Notes under the pieces: model-generated
Seen by the model: only the letters and a program-made list of their open reading frames with translations
The model's database searches: none
What the model was told of the DNA's origin: nothing
Shown: piece by piece, positions 1 to 9,429 of the stretch
Numbering within the stretch: position 1 is the stretch's first letter
Layout: each line of letters starts with the position of its first letter
NCBI RefSeq assembly: GCF_001613065.1
Contig: NZ_BDBQ01000064.1
Span: forward strand, 1-64,000
DNA: 64,000 nucleotides
Source: Nocardia miyunensis NBRC 108239
Lineage (GTDB): Bacteria > Actinomycetota > Actinomycetes > Mycobacteriales > Mycobacteriaceae
Direction: 5' to 3'
Program-made: the position numbers and the translations under genes

Positions 1-214
1 AGTCCGCAGCATCTGCCGGATGCACGCAGTGCCGCAGATGTCGAACTCGACTGCCATGACCGCCTCGATCCGCTCGCTGGGGTAAAGTGTCCGACCAGCG
101 AAGAATAGGCGCCGAAACCATGCCGAGCGCCGTACCGACACGCGGCGGACGCAGCGTGGAGCGCGTTCGCCGCTGCGGGGACGTGGTGGCAGGGGCGAAC
201 GGCCGAGGATCGGA
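1..214. other. Window edge, unassigned; possible truncated minus-strand ORF
   Basis: No gene can be assigned here. On the minus strand a frame stays open to the window edge, and an ATG at 57 would begin MAVEFDICGTACIRQMLRT. This could be the first codons of a gene that continues outside the window, downstream of the GlcG-like gene, but I do not recognise it. On the plus strand a short frame from the edge ends at a TAG near 109 and could equally be the tail of a gene. Neither is supported enough to call. Confidence 0.2.
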
Positions 215-664
215 TCATGCGCCGGGATCAGCGCGCAGGCCGGCGGCGGTGATGCCGTGGATCGCGCATACCTCGTCGTCGTCCGGCAGGTGGCCACTCA
301 CCCCGACCGCGCCGACGAGGCGGTCGTCCTCGTCGTGGACGAGCACGCCACCGGGGCCGGGGACGAGATTGCCGTCGGCGAGCGCGATCAGGGAGTTCAC
401 AAACGCGGGGCGAGCGGCCGCCATCGCGGCCAGACTGCGGCTGCCGACCCCCATGTTCAACGCCCCGTGGGCTTTCGCTCGGGCGATGGGTTCGCGCAGC
501 AGGCTGGAGCCGTCTTCCCGGGCGAAGGCCACGAGCTTGCCTGCGGCATCCAGCACCGCGATGGTCATCGAGGGAAACGCGTTGCCGCGTGCGTATTCAA
601 GCGCCGCGCCCACGATGGCTTGCGCCTGAACCAGGGTGATCGACGTGATCGGTTTCGCTGGCAT
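215..664 (-). CDS. GlcG/HbpS-like (DUF336) protein
   Basis: A 149-residue protein of the GlcG/HbpS family (DUF336), small alpha/beta proteins often encoded beside glycolate oxidase genes and in some members shown to bind haem. Family features visible are the N-terminal helix ending in ALEYARG, the strand MTIAVLDAAGKLVAF, the central segment around ARAKAHGALNMG, and the Gly-rich loop PGPGGVLV followed by GAVGVSGH. The length is normal. I place the start at ATG 664 because AAGG lies 8 nt upstream; a TTG at 670 is the alternative. It lies 187 bp downstream of the crotonase/CoA-transferase genes on the same strand. The molecular function is uncertain; context suggests an accessory role in glycolate/glyoxylate metabolism. 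Confidence 0.8.
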   Translation of the reverse strand: MPAKPITSITLVQAQAIVGAALEYARGNAFPSMTIAVLDAAGKLVAFAREDGSSLLREPIARAKAHGALNMGVGSRSLAAMAAARPAFVNSLIALADGNLVPGPGGVLVHDEDDRLVGAVGVSGHLPDDDEVCAIHGITAAGLRADPGA

Positions 665-857
665 GACCAACCTTCAATAAAGTGATCGTTCGATTGATTA
701 CGACTTTTGCATCTGCTCGCTCCGGGTAACCCAGCCCAACCGCGCTCATTGACGAGCTACCCGAGCTTCGGTGACCCCAGCCGCCGTGGTGGCCCCCGCC
801 GCCGAAACGGACGTGGTCGAAATGGCCGGCTACTGCTGTCGGCGGTGGCGATCACCA

Positions 858-1658
858 CTATGAGTCTTCGCCGGTCGTCCAGTCGCCGTGACATTTCCAG
901 TTCGGCGCTCGTTTCGCCACGAACGCCTCAACCGCGTTCCGGAAGTCGGGGGAGCCGTAGACGCGCGAGACGATATCGGTCACGTCGGCGTCGCGTCCGC
1001 TGCGGTGTAGTCTCCGCAGCCCTTCCTTGGATGCCCACATACTCAAGGGCGCGTGTGCGACGATGCGTTCGGTGATCGCTTCGGTTGCTCTGTCCGCGTC
1101 ATCCGCCAGCGCCACCAGGAATCCCGCCGTATGGGCCTCCTCGGCGCTCATCAACTCGGCTGTCAGCAGGAGTGCGATCGTGCGTGAGTGACCGAAGTTC
1201 CGCACGAGCAGGTCGAGGGCGGCCGTCGAGACGCAATTCCCGAGTGTGCGTGCGATCGGAACTCCGAATTTCGCTCGGGTCGTCGCGACCCGCAGGTCGA
1301 CCGCGCAGGCGATGCCGAGACCGCCCCCGACGCAGTAGCCGTCGATCGAGGCTACGGTGGGGATCGTCACCGCTTGCAGCCGGTTGAGCACCGCGCTCAC
1401 CCGGCGCTCGTAGTCCACGCCGTCCTGACCCGTGGAGAACAGGGTGAATTGGCTGATGTCCGTACCGGCGACGAATGCGCGACCGTCGGCACCGCGCAGG
1501 ACCATGACCCGGATCGCGCTGTCGGAGTCGGCCCGGTCGCAGGCTTGCTCGAGCGCCTCATACATGGCCCAGGTCATTGCGTTCCGCTGATCCGGCCGGT
1601 TGAACGTCACGGTGAGTACGTGGTTCTCGGCGTTGATCTCGACTTCGGATGTGCTCAT
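858..1658 (-). CDS. Enoyl-CoA hydratase/isomerase-family (crotonase) protein
   Basis: A 266-residue crotonase-fold protein. The oxyanion-hole segments are visible at RGADGRAFVAGTDIS (about residues 55-70) and GYCVGGGLGIACAVDLRVA (about 107-125). The two glutamates that do acid/base chemistry in classical enoyl-CoA hydratase are not present at the usual places (GGGLGI rather than GGGCEL, and FGVPIA rather than FGxPE), so it is probably not a standard hydratase. Isomerase, hydrolase or lyase activity on an acyl-CoA is possible. Its ATG follows the CoA-transferase stop by two bases (TAAcgATG), so the two are translationally coupled and probably act on one acyl-CoA. Confidence 0.85.
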   Translation of the reverse strand: MSTSEVEINAENHVLTVTFNRPDQRNAMTWAMYEALEQACDRADSDSAIRVMVLRGADGRAFVAGTDISQFTLFSTGQDGVDYERRVSAVLNRLQAVTIPTVASIDGYCVGGGLGIACAVDLRVATTRAKFGVPIARTLGNCVSTAALDLLVRNFGHSRTIALLLTAELMSAEEAHTAGFLVALADDADRATEAITERIVAHAPLSMWASKEGLRRLHRSGRDADVTDIVSRVYGSPDFRNAVEAFVAKRAPNWKCHGDWTTGEDS

Positions 1659-1660
1659 CG

Positions 1661-2839
1661 TTACTTGTCACCTTCTCGGTCGACGTGGCCCATTTCCGCG
1701 CGGACCGTTGTGGTCGAATCGCCCAGTAGTGGTCCGGCATGCGCCCGCCGCACGGGAGTGCGGGAGAATCGCATCGGGGATCCCAGCTGCTCGACCGAGC
1801 CCAGCGTGGGATGCGGTGCGTCCCAGAGGAAATCCCGGTCTCGCAGCGTCTCGTCGGTGAACACCTGTGCGTAATCGAGGATCGGGGCGCACGGTACCCC
1901 CGCCAGCTCTAGGTCGTCCACGATGGACCGCGACGTCCGGGTCGTGGTGACCTTCTCGATGGCCTCGACGAGCTCTTCGCGATACTGCCGCCTGGAGTAA
2001 GCATCACCGTATCGCGGGTCGGAGAGCAGGTCGTCCAGACCCAGTGTGTGGCAGAACGCCGACCAGTTCTTCGGTGTGGTCGCACCGATGGTGACGTGCC
2101 CGTCAGCGGACCGCACCGCCTGGTAGGGCGCGTTGTTCTGATGCGCGGATCCGTGCGGGCGCGGGACGGTTCCGTCGGCGAAATACATGCCGGCTTCCCA
2201 TATCGCCAGGGAGACGCCTGATTCCAGCAGGGAGACATCGATGTGCTGACCTTCCCCCGACCGGTCTCGCTCGCGCAACGCCGCGGTCACTGCCAGGGCG
2301 ATGTAGAGGGCACACGCGAGGTCGCAGATCGGGACGCCGACCTTGGCGGGGTCGTGACCGGGAAACCCGGTGATGCTCATCAGGCCACTGCGGGCCTGCG
2401 CCATGATGTCCAGACCGGGGAGGTGGGCGAGGGGCCCGTCCTGGCCCCATCCCGACGCCGAGGCGTAGATCAGGCGCGGGTTCTCCTCGCGCAGGGTCGG
2501 ATAGTCGAGTCCCAATCGGCTCATCGCTCCCGGCCGGAGGTTCTCGACCAGGACGTCTGCCTCGCGGACGAGTTCCCGGAACGCGGCATTGTCGCGTTCG
2601 GCTTTGAGGTCGAGCGTGACCGATTCCTTGTTGCGGTTCAGCCGCAGGAACGGGGAACTCTCCCCGTCGATGAACGGCCCGGTGGCGCGCACGGGATCAC
2701 CACCGTCGGGGTTCTCCACCTTGATCACGCGGGCACCGAGGTCGGCCAATTGCATCGTTGCGTACGGGGCCGCCATGAACGCGCCGACCTCGAGCACGGT
2801 CACGCCGGTCAAGGGTGGGTTCGATTCTGTGGTGAACAT
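1661..2839 (-). CDS. Family III CoA-transferase (CaiB/BaiF)
   Basis: A 392-residue family III CoA-transferase, which moves CoA between carboxylic acids through an aspartyl-anhydride/thioester intermediate. The N-terminal signature GVTVLEVGAFMAAPYA, the segment GARVIKVENPDGGDP, and NRNKESVTLDLK are typical. The likely catalytic Asp is in VPICDLACALYIA. I choose ATG 2839 because GGAGG lies 8 nt upstream; ATG 2851 and an upstream start at 2863 are alternatives. It is coupled to the crotonase downstream. Position beside glyoxylate genes suggests activation of a short dicarboxylic or hydroxy acid, but the substrate cannot be read from sequence. Confidence 0.88.
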   Translation of the reverse strand: MFTTESNPPLTGVTVLEVGAFMAAPYATMQLADLGARVIKVENPDGGDPVRATGPFIDGESSPFLRLNRNKESVTLDLKAERDNAAFRELVREADVLVENLRPGAMSRLGLDYPTLREENPRLIYASASGWGQDGPLAHLPGLDIMAQARSGLMSITGFPGHDPAKVGVPICDLACALYIALAVTAALRERDRSGEGQHIDVSLLESGVSLAIWEAGMYFADGTVPRPHGSAHQNNAPYQAVRSADGHVTIGATTPKNWSAFCHTLGLDDLLSDPRYGDAYSRRQYREELVEAIEKVTTTRTSRSIVDDLELAGVPCAPILDYAQVFTDETLRDRDFLWDAPHPTLGSVEQLGSPMRFSRTPVRRAHAGPLLGDSTTTVRAEMGHVDREGDK

Positions 2840-2887
2840 ATCCTCCGCCTCCATGTTTCCCACCGTGGAAGAAAATCGCGGTGTAGC

Positions 2888-3640
2888 TCAACCCCGGTCG
2901 GCCACTGTGTTGCGAAGCGTGCCGATGCCAGAGATTTCGACCTCGACGATGTCACCGGGCACCATCGGCCCGACCCCGGCAGGACTGCCGGTGAGCAGCA
3001 CATCGCCGGGTTCGAGAGTGATCCATCGGGTGACGAACGCCAGCAGCTCACCTATCCCGAACACCATGTCCGAGGTCGATTCATCTTGGACGACCCGGCC
3101 GCCGAGCCGGGTGGTGATCCGCAACGCCGACGGATCGGCTATGTCCGTCTCGATCCACGGACCCAGTGGGCAGAAGGTGTCCGCGCTCTTCGCCCGCGTC
3201 CACTGGCCATCATCTCGCCAATCATGCGCGGTGACGTCGTTCGCGCAGGTATAGCCCAGCACGAAGTCCGCCGCACGATCGGCCGGCACCTCCCGGGCGG
3301 TGCGGCCGATGACGACGGCCAGCTCACCCTCGTACTCCAGGCGCTGCACCTCCCGCGGCCGCAGTATCACCGCGTCAGGGGCGGTGATCGCGTTGGGGGC
3401 CTTCAAGAACAGTGGTGGCCGCTGCGGCCATGGCCTGCCTTTCTCGGCGATCTGACCGGCGTAGTTGCTGCCGGCACAGACGATCGTGCGGGGATCGCAC
3501 GGGGCGAGCAGGGTCAGCTCCGCCAGGCTCCCCACCACCGCGCCCGGCTCGGCATTCCCGCCGGGAAACTCGTGCACCACATCCCCGACGACCACGCCAT
3601 TCCTGGCCTGCCCGTCGAGCGAGTAGCGGACAATACGCAT
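2888..3640 (-). CDS. Fumarylacetoacetate hydrolase-family protein
   Basis: A 250-residue FAH-fold enzyme. These are Mg/Mn-dependent C-C hydrolases, decarboxylases or isomerases acting on acylpyruvates and related diketo acids. The metal-site motif is seen in EYEGELAVVIGR with the later Asp/Lys segment CANDVTAHDWRDDGQW, and the C-terminal loop GDVLLTGSPAGVGPM is characteristic. The start is ATG 3640 (MRIVRYSLDG), preceded by AGGAGA; a longer reading frame to 3751 is antisense-free but would run into the end of the neighbouring oxidase gene. It starts 10 bp after that gene's stop, so it is in the same operon. Confidence 0.85.
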   Translation of the reverse strand: MRIVRYSLDGQARNGVVVGDVVHEFPGGNAEPGAVVGSLAELTLLAPCDPRTIVCAGSNYAGQIAEKGRPWPQRPPLFLKAPNAITAPDAVILRPREVQRLEYEGELAVVIGRTAREVPADRAADFVLGYTCANDVTAHDWRDDGQWTRAKSADTFCPLGPWIETDIADPSALRITTRLGGRVVQDESTSDMVFGIGELLAFVTRWITLEPGDVLLTGSPAGVGPMVPGDIVEVEISGIGTLRNTVADRG

Positions 3641-3650
3641 GAGATGTCTC

Positions 3651-6608
3651 CTATTCTCGGCCGGGGCCGGCCAGCGCCTCGCGTACCAGCTCAACCGGGT
3701 GCCACGCGGTGCGGCCCGCTCCGTGGAAGATCTGCTGCCGACATGACACACCGGTCGCGGCCACGATCGTGTCCTCCGGCTCCGCCGCGAGGGCCGGGAA
3801 GAGCCGGTCTCCGCCGACCGTCATGGACGTCTCGTAGTGCTCCGACTCGAAACCGAACGAGCCGGCCATCCCGCAGCAGCCGGAGTTGATTTCCTCCACC
3901 TGCACACCCGGGATCCGGCGCAGCAGCGCCATCGTGGCCGCCGTGCCAACCTCGGCCTTCTGGTGGCAATGACCGTGATACACGATCCGGCGGCCCGCGA
4001 ACCGGGAATCCGCTCGCAGCGTCAGCCGCCCCGCATCGATCGCCTCGACCAGCAACTCCTCCACCTGCTTGACCCGCCCAGCAACCTCTCGCAACGTCTC
4101 CGAATCCGGCAGCAGCGCCGTGTGCTCGTCGCGCAACGTGAACAGACACGACGGCTCACAGCCCACGATCGGCGAGGCCGGATCCGTCGCGGCCAGCGAC
4201 GCCACCAACCCCGCCGCCTTCTTCTTCGCGTCGTCGAGTAGTCCCTTGGACAGGCTCGACCGGCCACAGCAACCGCCACTGGCAAGCTCGACCCCCCACC
4301 CCGCGCACTCCAGCAGCTCGATGGCCGCACTGCCGATGTGTGGCTCGGTGAAGGTGGTGAACGAGTCGGCAAGCCACTGCACGGTGCCCAATGGCGCATG
4401 GCCCAGGGGCACAGCCCGCCGGTGCCGGCGGAACCAGCGCAGCAGGCTGACCCGCTCGAAGACCGGCAGCGGGCGGGCGGCCGTGATGCCCAAGGCGCTC
4501 TCCATGATCCGGCGCGCGAATCCGTTGCGGCCGGGCAGGTTCGACAGCGGTGCGGTCGCCGAGCCGATCCGGTTGAGCAGGCGGATGGAGCCGAAGATCC
4601 TCGAGCGCAACGGAACTCCGTGGATCTCATGGTGATGATGGAGCGTCTCGGCCTTGAGCGAGGCCATGTCCACACTCATCGGGCATTCGCTCTTGCATGC
4701 CTTGCACATCAGGCACAGGTCGAGGATCTCGTGCAGCCGCTCGCCGCCCAGCGCGGCGTGCGGGTCCGGTTCGGACAGTGCTTTCACCAGAGCGTTGGCC
4801 CGGCCGCGGGTGGCGTGCTCCTCGTTGTTGGTCGCGATATAGGACGGGCACATCACGCCCGAGGTGGACTTCCGGCACAGGCCGATGTTCATACAGCGAT
4901 CCGCGGCGCCGCGCATGCCGCCGACGACCTCGAATTGCAGCATGGTCGTCAGTGGCGGGGCGGGCGGCAGCGCGTCGCGGTCACGCAGGTTCTCGGTCAT
5001 CGATGGCGCGTCGACGATCTTGCCCGGATTCATGCCGCTGCCGGGGTCGAAGATGCGCTTGACCGTGCGCATCACCTCGTAGAGTCGGTCGCCGAAGATC
5101 TCCCGGTTGAACTCGCTGCGGGCGAGGCCGTCTCCGTGTTCGCTGGAGTTCACCCCGCCGTACTCGGCTACGAGATCCTTGATGGCTTCGGCGACGGTGC
5201 GCATCTTGGCCACTTCGTCCGGTTTGGTCAGGTCGACGAACGGGCGGATGTGCAGGCAGCCTACCGAGCAGTGGCCGTAGAACCCCGCTTCCATCTGGTG
5301 GTCGTCGAGGATCTCCTTGAACCGCTTGGTGTATTCCGCCAGGTGAGCCGGATCGACCGCGGTGTCCTCCACGAAGGCTAGTGGGCGGCGAGTGCCCGAG
5401 CCGGCCGCCATGAGCAGGCCCAAGCTGGACTTGCGGACCTTGAGCAACGCTCCCTGGTCGGCGGGAGTGACCGCGCGGAGGGTGTGATATCCATGCCCGT
5501 TTTGCTGCCACAGCCCCTCGAGCCGGTCCAGCTTGGCGATCTGGCTCGCTTCGTCGTCACCGCTGAACGAGACGAACAGCAGTGCGCCCGGATCGCCGAC
5601 GAGGAGGTTCCCGAGCTCGGCGTACTCGATCTTCTGCCGGGACAGTTCCAGGATCGTGCGGTCCATCAGCTCGACCTGGTGCGGTTCGCAGCTCAATGCG
5701 TCCGTGGTGGCCGCGATGGCGCTCGCGGTGTCGGTGAAGTGCCCGACGGCGTACACCGTGCGCGCGGGCTTGGGCACCAGGTCCACCAGAGCGTGGGTGA
5801 CGACCACCAGGGTGCCCTCCGCACCCACCACGAACTTGGCCAGATCGAACGGATTGTCTTCCCCGAAGCCCACCAGCCGGTCGAGCCGGTAACCGCCGGC
5901 GCGACGCCAGAACACCGGCATCCCGGCCCTGATGATCTCCTCGTTCGCGACGACAAGATCCGGGAGTGCCTGGTAGATCCGGCCCTCCAGCGTCTGCGCC
6001 GTCGCCCGGCGTTTCCGCTCGGCCTCGTCGACGGGTTCCAGCCGGGCGCGCGATCCGTCGGAGAGCACCACGTCCAGTGCCCGTACGTGATCGATCGTCA
6101 TGCCATATGTCAGGGAGCCACTTCCCGCGGAATTGTTGCCTATCATCCCGCCGATCGTGGCTCGGTTGCTGGTTGAAGTGTCCGGGCCGAACATCAGCCC
6201 GTGAGCGGCGACTGCCTGGTTGAGCTGATCCTGCACCACCCCGACCTCCACCAGCGCGGTGCGGGCGACCGGGTCGATCTCCACGATCCGGTTCATGTGT
6301 CGCGACAGGTCGAGCACCAGGCCGGGGCCCACAGTCTGGCCGGCCAGGCTCGTTCCCGCGCCCCGGGGCACGATCGGCACGCCGAGTTCACCGGCGACCC
6401 GCACCGCAGCGGCGACGTCGTCGGCGTGACGTGGAAACACGACGCCCAGCGGAGTTATCGAGTACATGCTGGCGTCGCGGGAGAAGATGTGGCGGCTGTA
6501 GTCGTCGAACGCGACCTCGCCCTCCATCGTCGCGCGGAGCGCCTGCTCCAGACGCGGTGCGACCGTTGACCGATCGGTCGCGGCTGTGTCAGTCATCGGG
6601 GAGGTCAT
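3651..6608 (-). CDS. Fused FAD-binding / Fe-S 2-hydroxyacid dehydrogenase (glycolate or D-lactate type)
   Basis: A 985-residue fusion that combines, in order, a PCMH-type FAD domain (VPIVPRGAGTSLAGQTVGPG, about residues 75-95), the FAD-oxidase C-terminal domain with GFYGHCSVGCLHIRPF, a ferredoxin-like 2x[4Fe-4S] domain (CMNIGLC and CLMCKACKSECP, about 625-665), and two CCG domains (ASGGCCGRSS and INSGCCGMAGSFG). The order equals GlcD plus GlcF in one chain. It oxidises a D-2-hydroxyacid and passes electrons to the membrane quinone pool. ATG 6608 is chosen because AAAGGA lies upstream. Beside gcl genes, glycolate to glyoxylate is the favoured reaction; D-lactate or D-2-hydroxyglutarate are alternatives. 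Confidence 0.87.
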   Translation of the reverse strand: MTSPMTDTAATDRSTVAPRLEQALRATMEGEVAFDDYSRHIFSRDASMYSITPLGVVFPRHADDVAAAVRVAGELGVPIVPRGAGTSLAGQTVGPGLVLDLSRHMNRIVEIDPVARTALVEVGVVQDQLNQAVAAHGLMFGPDTSTSNRATIGGMIGNNSAGSGSLTYGMTIDHVRALDVVLSDGSRARLEPVDEAERKRRATAQTLEGRIYQALPDLVVANEEIIRAGMPVFWRRAGGYRLDRLVGFGEDNPFDLAKFVVGAEGTLVVVTHALVDLVPKPARTVYAVGHFTDTASAIAATTDALSCEPHQVELMDRTILELSRQKIEYAELGNLLVGDPGALLFVSFSGDDEASQIAKLDRLEGLWQQNGHGYHTLRAVTPADQGALLKVRKSSLGLLMAAGSGTRRPLAFVEDTAVDPAHLAEYTKRFKEILDDHQMEAGFYGHCSVGCLHIRPFVDLTKPDEVAKMRTVAEAIKDLVAEYGGVNSSEHGDGLARSEFNREIFGDRLYEVMRTVKRIFDPGSGMNPGKIVDAPSMTENLRDRDALPPAPPLTTMLQFEVVGGMRGAADRCMNIGLCRKSTSGVMCPSYIATNNEEHATRGRANALVKALSEPDPHAALGGERLHEILDLCLMCKACKSECPMSVDMASLKAETLHHHHEIHGVPLRSRIFGSIRLLNRIGSATAPLSNLPGRNGFARRIMESALGITAARPLPVFERVSLLRWFRRHRRAVPLGHAPLGTVQWLADSFTTFTEPHIGSAAIELLECAGWGVELASGGCCGRSSLSKGLLDDAKKKAAGLVASLAATDPASPIVGCEPSCLFTLRDEHTALLPDSETLREVAGRVKQVEELLVEAIDAGRLTLRADSRFAGRRIVYHGHCHQKAEVGTAATMALLRRIPGVQVEEINSGCCGMAGSFGFESEHYETSMTVGGDRLFPALAAEPEDTIVAATGVSCRQQIFHGAGRTAWHPVELVREALAGPGRE

Positions 6609-6651
6609 CACTCGTCCTTTCGAGCCGTTGTCATTCGCAGCAAGCGCCAAC

Positions 6652-6684
6652 GCGGCGAGGGGCCGTCAGGCGGCCCCCCGCCGC
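6652..6684 (-). terminator. GC-rich hairpin between MFS gene and oxidase gene
   Basis: Arms 6652-6665 and 6671-6684 form a 14-bp stem with one mismatch and a 5-nt loop. It lies just after the MFS stop (minus strand) and ahead of the oxidase start. There is no clear U-tract, so it may be a pause or RNA-stability element rather than a true intrinsic terminator. Confidence 0.45.
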
Positions 6685-6703
6685 GCCGCGATGGCCGGTT
6701 GAG

Positions 6704-8023
6704 TCAGGCGGGGTCCGGCACCTGTGCTTCCTTCGATCCGGACGATTCGAGGTTCATCGCCCGCAGCTCCTTACGCAACGGCAGGACAAGCAGTGCCGCA
6801 GCGGCGAAGACCAGACCGAAGAACACCTGGGTGAGCGCGTATCCACCACCGCTGAGGTCGCTGAGCCATCCGCCGATGTACGGCCCGACGAAGCTGCCCA
6901 GGTTGCCGACACCGTTGATCAGACCGATCCCTGCGCCCGCGGCCGCCAAGGGGGTGAGCTTGGTGACCGTCGCCCAGAACGGCCCGTACCAGGCGATCGA
7001 CGCCGCCGTGCCGAGGATCATCGCCGCGAGCACAAGCCACTTCTGGTGCGGCGAGATCAAGCCCGCGCCGGCGAGAATCACCGCCCCGCAACCGAGAACC
7101 ACCGACATATGGGTAGCGTGCCCGCCCCGGCGGTCTGCCGATCTGCCGATGAGAATGATGGCGATACCCGCGGCGATCTGGGGCAATATCGCGACGATAC
7201 CCACCTGCATGTCGGTATGGAAAGCCTTCTTGAGCACGCTCGGCAGCCACAACGTGAGGCCGAGCAGGCCCGTCTGCGTCAACGTGTAGATCAGAGCGAA
7301 ATACCACACGATCTTGCTCGTGAGAGCGGCCTTGAACGTCGCCTGTTGCTCGAGTGGCTCGCCCTCCTCGATCCGAGAATTCTCGATGAAGTTGCGCTCG
7401 GCCTCCGACAGCCAGCCTGCTTTGGCGGGCGTGTCGCGGATCACCGCCAGCCAGGCGATGATCCCGATGATCAGCGGAGCCCCGCCCTGGATGATGAACA
7501 ACCAACGCCAGTCGGCGTAGGTCAGGATGATGCCGGAGAACGGGGCGGCGATTATCGCTGCGATCGGTGTGTAGAGCTTGAAGATCGCGTATGCCCGGCT
7601 TCGTTCGGCGAACGGGAACCAGGACCGGATGGTGGCCATCAGCGCCGGTTGCACGCCACCCTCGGCCACCCCGAGCAGGAAACGCGTGAGGAGGAGTTCA
7701 CCGAAGGTGTGGGTGAAGCCGGAGGATATCGCGGCCACACTCCACAACACCATCAGGATCGCGACCCACCGTTTCGCGCTCCAGCGTTCGGCGATATATC
7801 CGCCGGGGATCTGCAGCAGCAGGTAGCCCCAGAAGAAGATGCCGCTCGCGAGACCCTGTTGAGACCCGCTGAGGTGCATGTCGGTCTTGAGGTGGGGCAG
7901 CGCGAAACTGATGTTCGTTCGGTCGATGTAACAGATAACGTAGATGAAGACAATAACCGGCAAGATATAGGTCCACCGCTTCATGTGGGCCAGACGCCGG
8001 ACAGGGGAAGTCTGCTCGATCAA
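6704..8023 (-). CDS. MFS transporter, anion:cation symporter (ACS/phthalate permease-like)
   Basis: A 439-residue major facilitator with about 12 membrane segments. The first segment (WTYILPVIVFIYVICYIDR) with DRTN right after it, and GVAEGGVQPALMATIRSWFP in the first half, are typical of the anion:cation symporter family that imports organic acids such as glucarate, tartrate or phthalates. I place the start at TTG 8023 because a perfect AAGGAGGT lies 7 nt upstream; an internal ATG at 7984 starts just before helix 1. It lies upstream of the 2-hydroxyacid dehydrogenase on the same strand, so uptake of a hydroxy- or dicarboxylic acid feeding glyoxylate is likely. Confidence 0.87.
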   Translation of the reverse strand: MIEQTSPVRRLAHMKRWTYILPVIVFIYVICYIDRTNISFALPHLKTDMHLSGSQQGLASGIFFWGYLLLQIPGGYIAERWSAKRWVAILMVLWSVAAISSGFTHTFGELLLTRFLLGVAEGGVQPALMATIRSWFPFAERSRAYAIFKLYTPIAAIIAAPFSGIILTYADWRWLFIIQGGAPLIIGIIAWLAVIRDTPAKAGWLSEAERNFIENSRIEEGEPLEQQATFKAALTSKIVWYFALIYTLTQTGLLGLTLWLPSVLKKAFHTDMQVGIVAILPQIAAGIAIILIGRSADRRGGHATHMSVVLGCGAVILAGAGLISPHQKWLVLAAMILGTAASIAWYGPFWATVTKLTPLAAAGAGIGLINGVGNLGSFVGPYIGGWLSDLSGGGYALTQVFFGLVFAAAALLVLPLRKELRAMNLESSGSKEAQVPDPA

Positions 8024-8245
8024 CGACCTACCTCCTTGTAGGTTGCCCACGCGGTCGGCGTCGGCTTGTGTTGGAGCAATGGGAGTCGAGGGCAGGATGC
8101 CGGCACCGGATTCCAGCGCCGGGCCTCGCGGATCTGCGATGTGGCGGGTCGTAATGCCCATGCCCTCATGGTGGGCTTACGACGTTATCCGCCGAGTCCC
8201 GAGCGAATGATCAATGGTTCGATGGAAAGCTCGACAGTGGAGGTG

Positions 8246-9412
8246 TCATTCGGCACGCAAGACTTCGAGTGCGGCTTGGAGGCCGGCGGGGTCGACGCTC
8301 ACGCCAGCCAATTCGAGCCCCATCTGGACGCCTGCGAGCGTTCCGGCGAGCGTCAGGTCGTTGAAGTCGCCGAGGTGGCCGATCCGGAACACGCGCCCGG
8401 CGAGCTTGCTCAGGCCGGCGCCCAGTGACATGTCGAAGCGATCCAGGATAATCTGACGGACCTTGTCCGCATCGTGTCCCTCGTCCAGTAGCACGGCGGT
8501 CAGGACGCTGGAGTGCTCGCGCTCGTCGGCACACAGGATCTCGAGGCCCCAGCCACGGACGGCCGCCCTCGTCGCTTCGGCGTGGCGGTTGTGCCGCGCG
8601 AACACGTTGGGCAGCCCCTCTTCTTCGAGGAGGAGCAACGCTTCCCGAAGGCCGTAGAGCAGGTTGGTGGACGGCGTGTACGGATAGAAGCCGCGCGCGT
8701 TGGCCTCCAGGATCGGCGCCCAGTCCCAATAGGCCTTCGGCAGCCGCGCCTTCTGTGCGGCCGCGAGCGCTTTCTCGCTGATCGCGTTGAAGCCCAGGCC
8801 GGGGGGCAGCATCAGTCCTTTCTGTGAGCAGCTGATCGTCACGTCGACGCCCCACTCCTCGTGCCGGTAGTCGATGGACCCCAGCGAAGAGATCGTGTCC
8901 ACCAGCAGCAACGCGGGATGGGCCGCCCCATCGATGGCTGCCCGGATCTCCGGTATCCGGCTGGTGACCCCGGTCGAGGTCTCGTTGTGGACGACCATCA
9001 CCGCGGCGATGCTGTGTTCGGTGTCGGCGGCCAGCCGTTCGGCGACGGCCGCCGGGTCGGCGCCCCGCCGCCAGTCCCCGGGAACGAAGTCGACGACCAG
9101 CCCGAGGCGCTCCGCCATATCACGCCACAGGCTGGCGAAATGGCCGGTTTCGAACGCCAGCACGCGATCACCCGGCGAGAGGGTGTTGACCAGTGCCGCT
9201 TCCCACGCCCCGGTCCCGGAGGAGGGATAGATGACGACCGGACCGCTGGTGCCGAACACTGGCTTGACCCGTTGCAGCAGGTCCAGGGTGAGCTCGGCGA
9301 AGTCGGGTCCGCGGTGGTCGATGGTCGATTGCGCGATGGCGTGCAGCACCCGGTCGGGAACGTTGGTCGGTCCGGGGATCTGTAGGAAATGCCGTCCACT
9401 GTGAGCGGTCAC
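8246..9412 (-). CDS. Serine/alanine-glyoxylate aminotransferase (class V PLP enzyme)
   Basis: A 388-residue fold-type I class V aminotransferase. The N-terminal HFLQIPGPTNVPDRVL is the hallmark of serine-glyoxylate aminotransferase, and the PLP lysine is in SCSQKGLMLPPG. LLVDTISSLGSIDY carries the Asp that binds the pyridine nitrogen. It would convert glyoxylate to glycine with serine or alanine as amino donor, giving hydroxypyruvate, the substrate of the isomerase at 14626. A GTG at 9412 (VTAHSGRHF) with GGAAAT upstream is preferred over the TTG at 9427. It is divergent from an IclR regulator with a 68-bp shared region. Confidence 0.88.
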   Translation of the reverse strand: MTAHSGRHFLQIPGPTNVPDRVLHAIAQSTIDHRGPDFAELTLDLLQRVKPVFGTSGPVVIYPSSGTGAWEAALVNTLSPGDRVLAFETGHFASLWRDMAERLGLVVDFVPGDWRRGADPAAVAERLAADTEHSIAAVMVVHNETSTGVTSRIPEIRAAIDGAAHPALLLVDTISSLGSIDYRHEEWGVDVTISCSQKGLMLPPGLGFNAISEKALAAAQKARLPKAYWDWAPILEANARGFYPYTPSTNLLYGLREALLLLEEEGLPNVFARHNRHAEATRAAVRGWGLEILCADEREHSSVLTAVLLDEGHDADKVRQIILDRFDMSLGAGLSKLAGRVFRIGHLGDFNDLTLAGTLAGVQMGLELAGVSVDPAGLQAALEVLRAE

Positions 9413-9429
9413 TACACCAATTTCCAATC

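Noticed and set aside
2243..3889. Long plus-strand open frame (548 codons) opposite the CoA-transferase and FAH genes
   Set aside because: Antisense to well-supported genes, Arg/His/Gly-rich composition without domains; a shadow frame of high-GC DNA.
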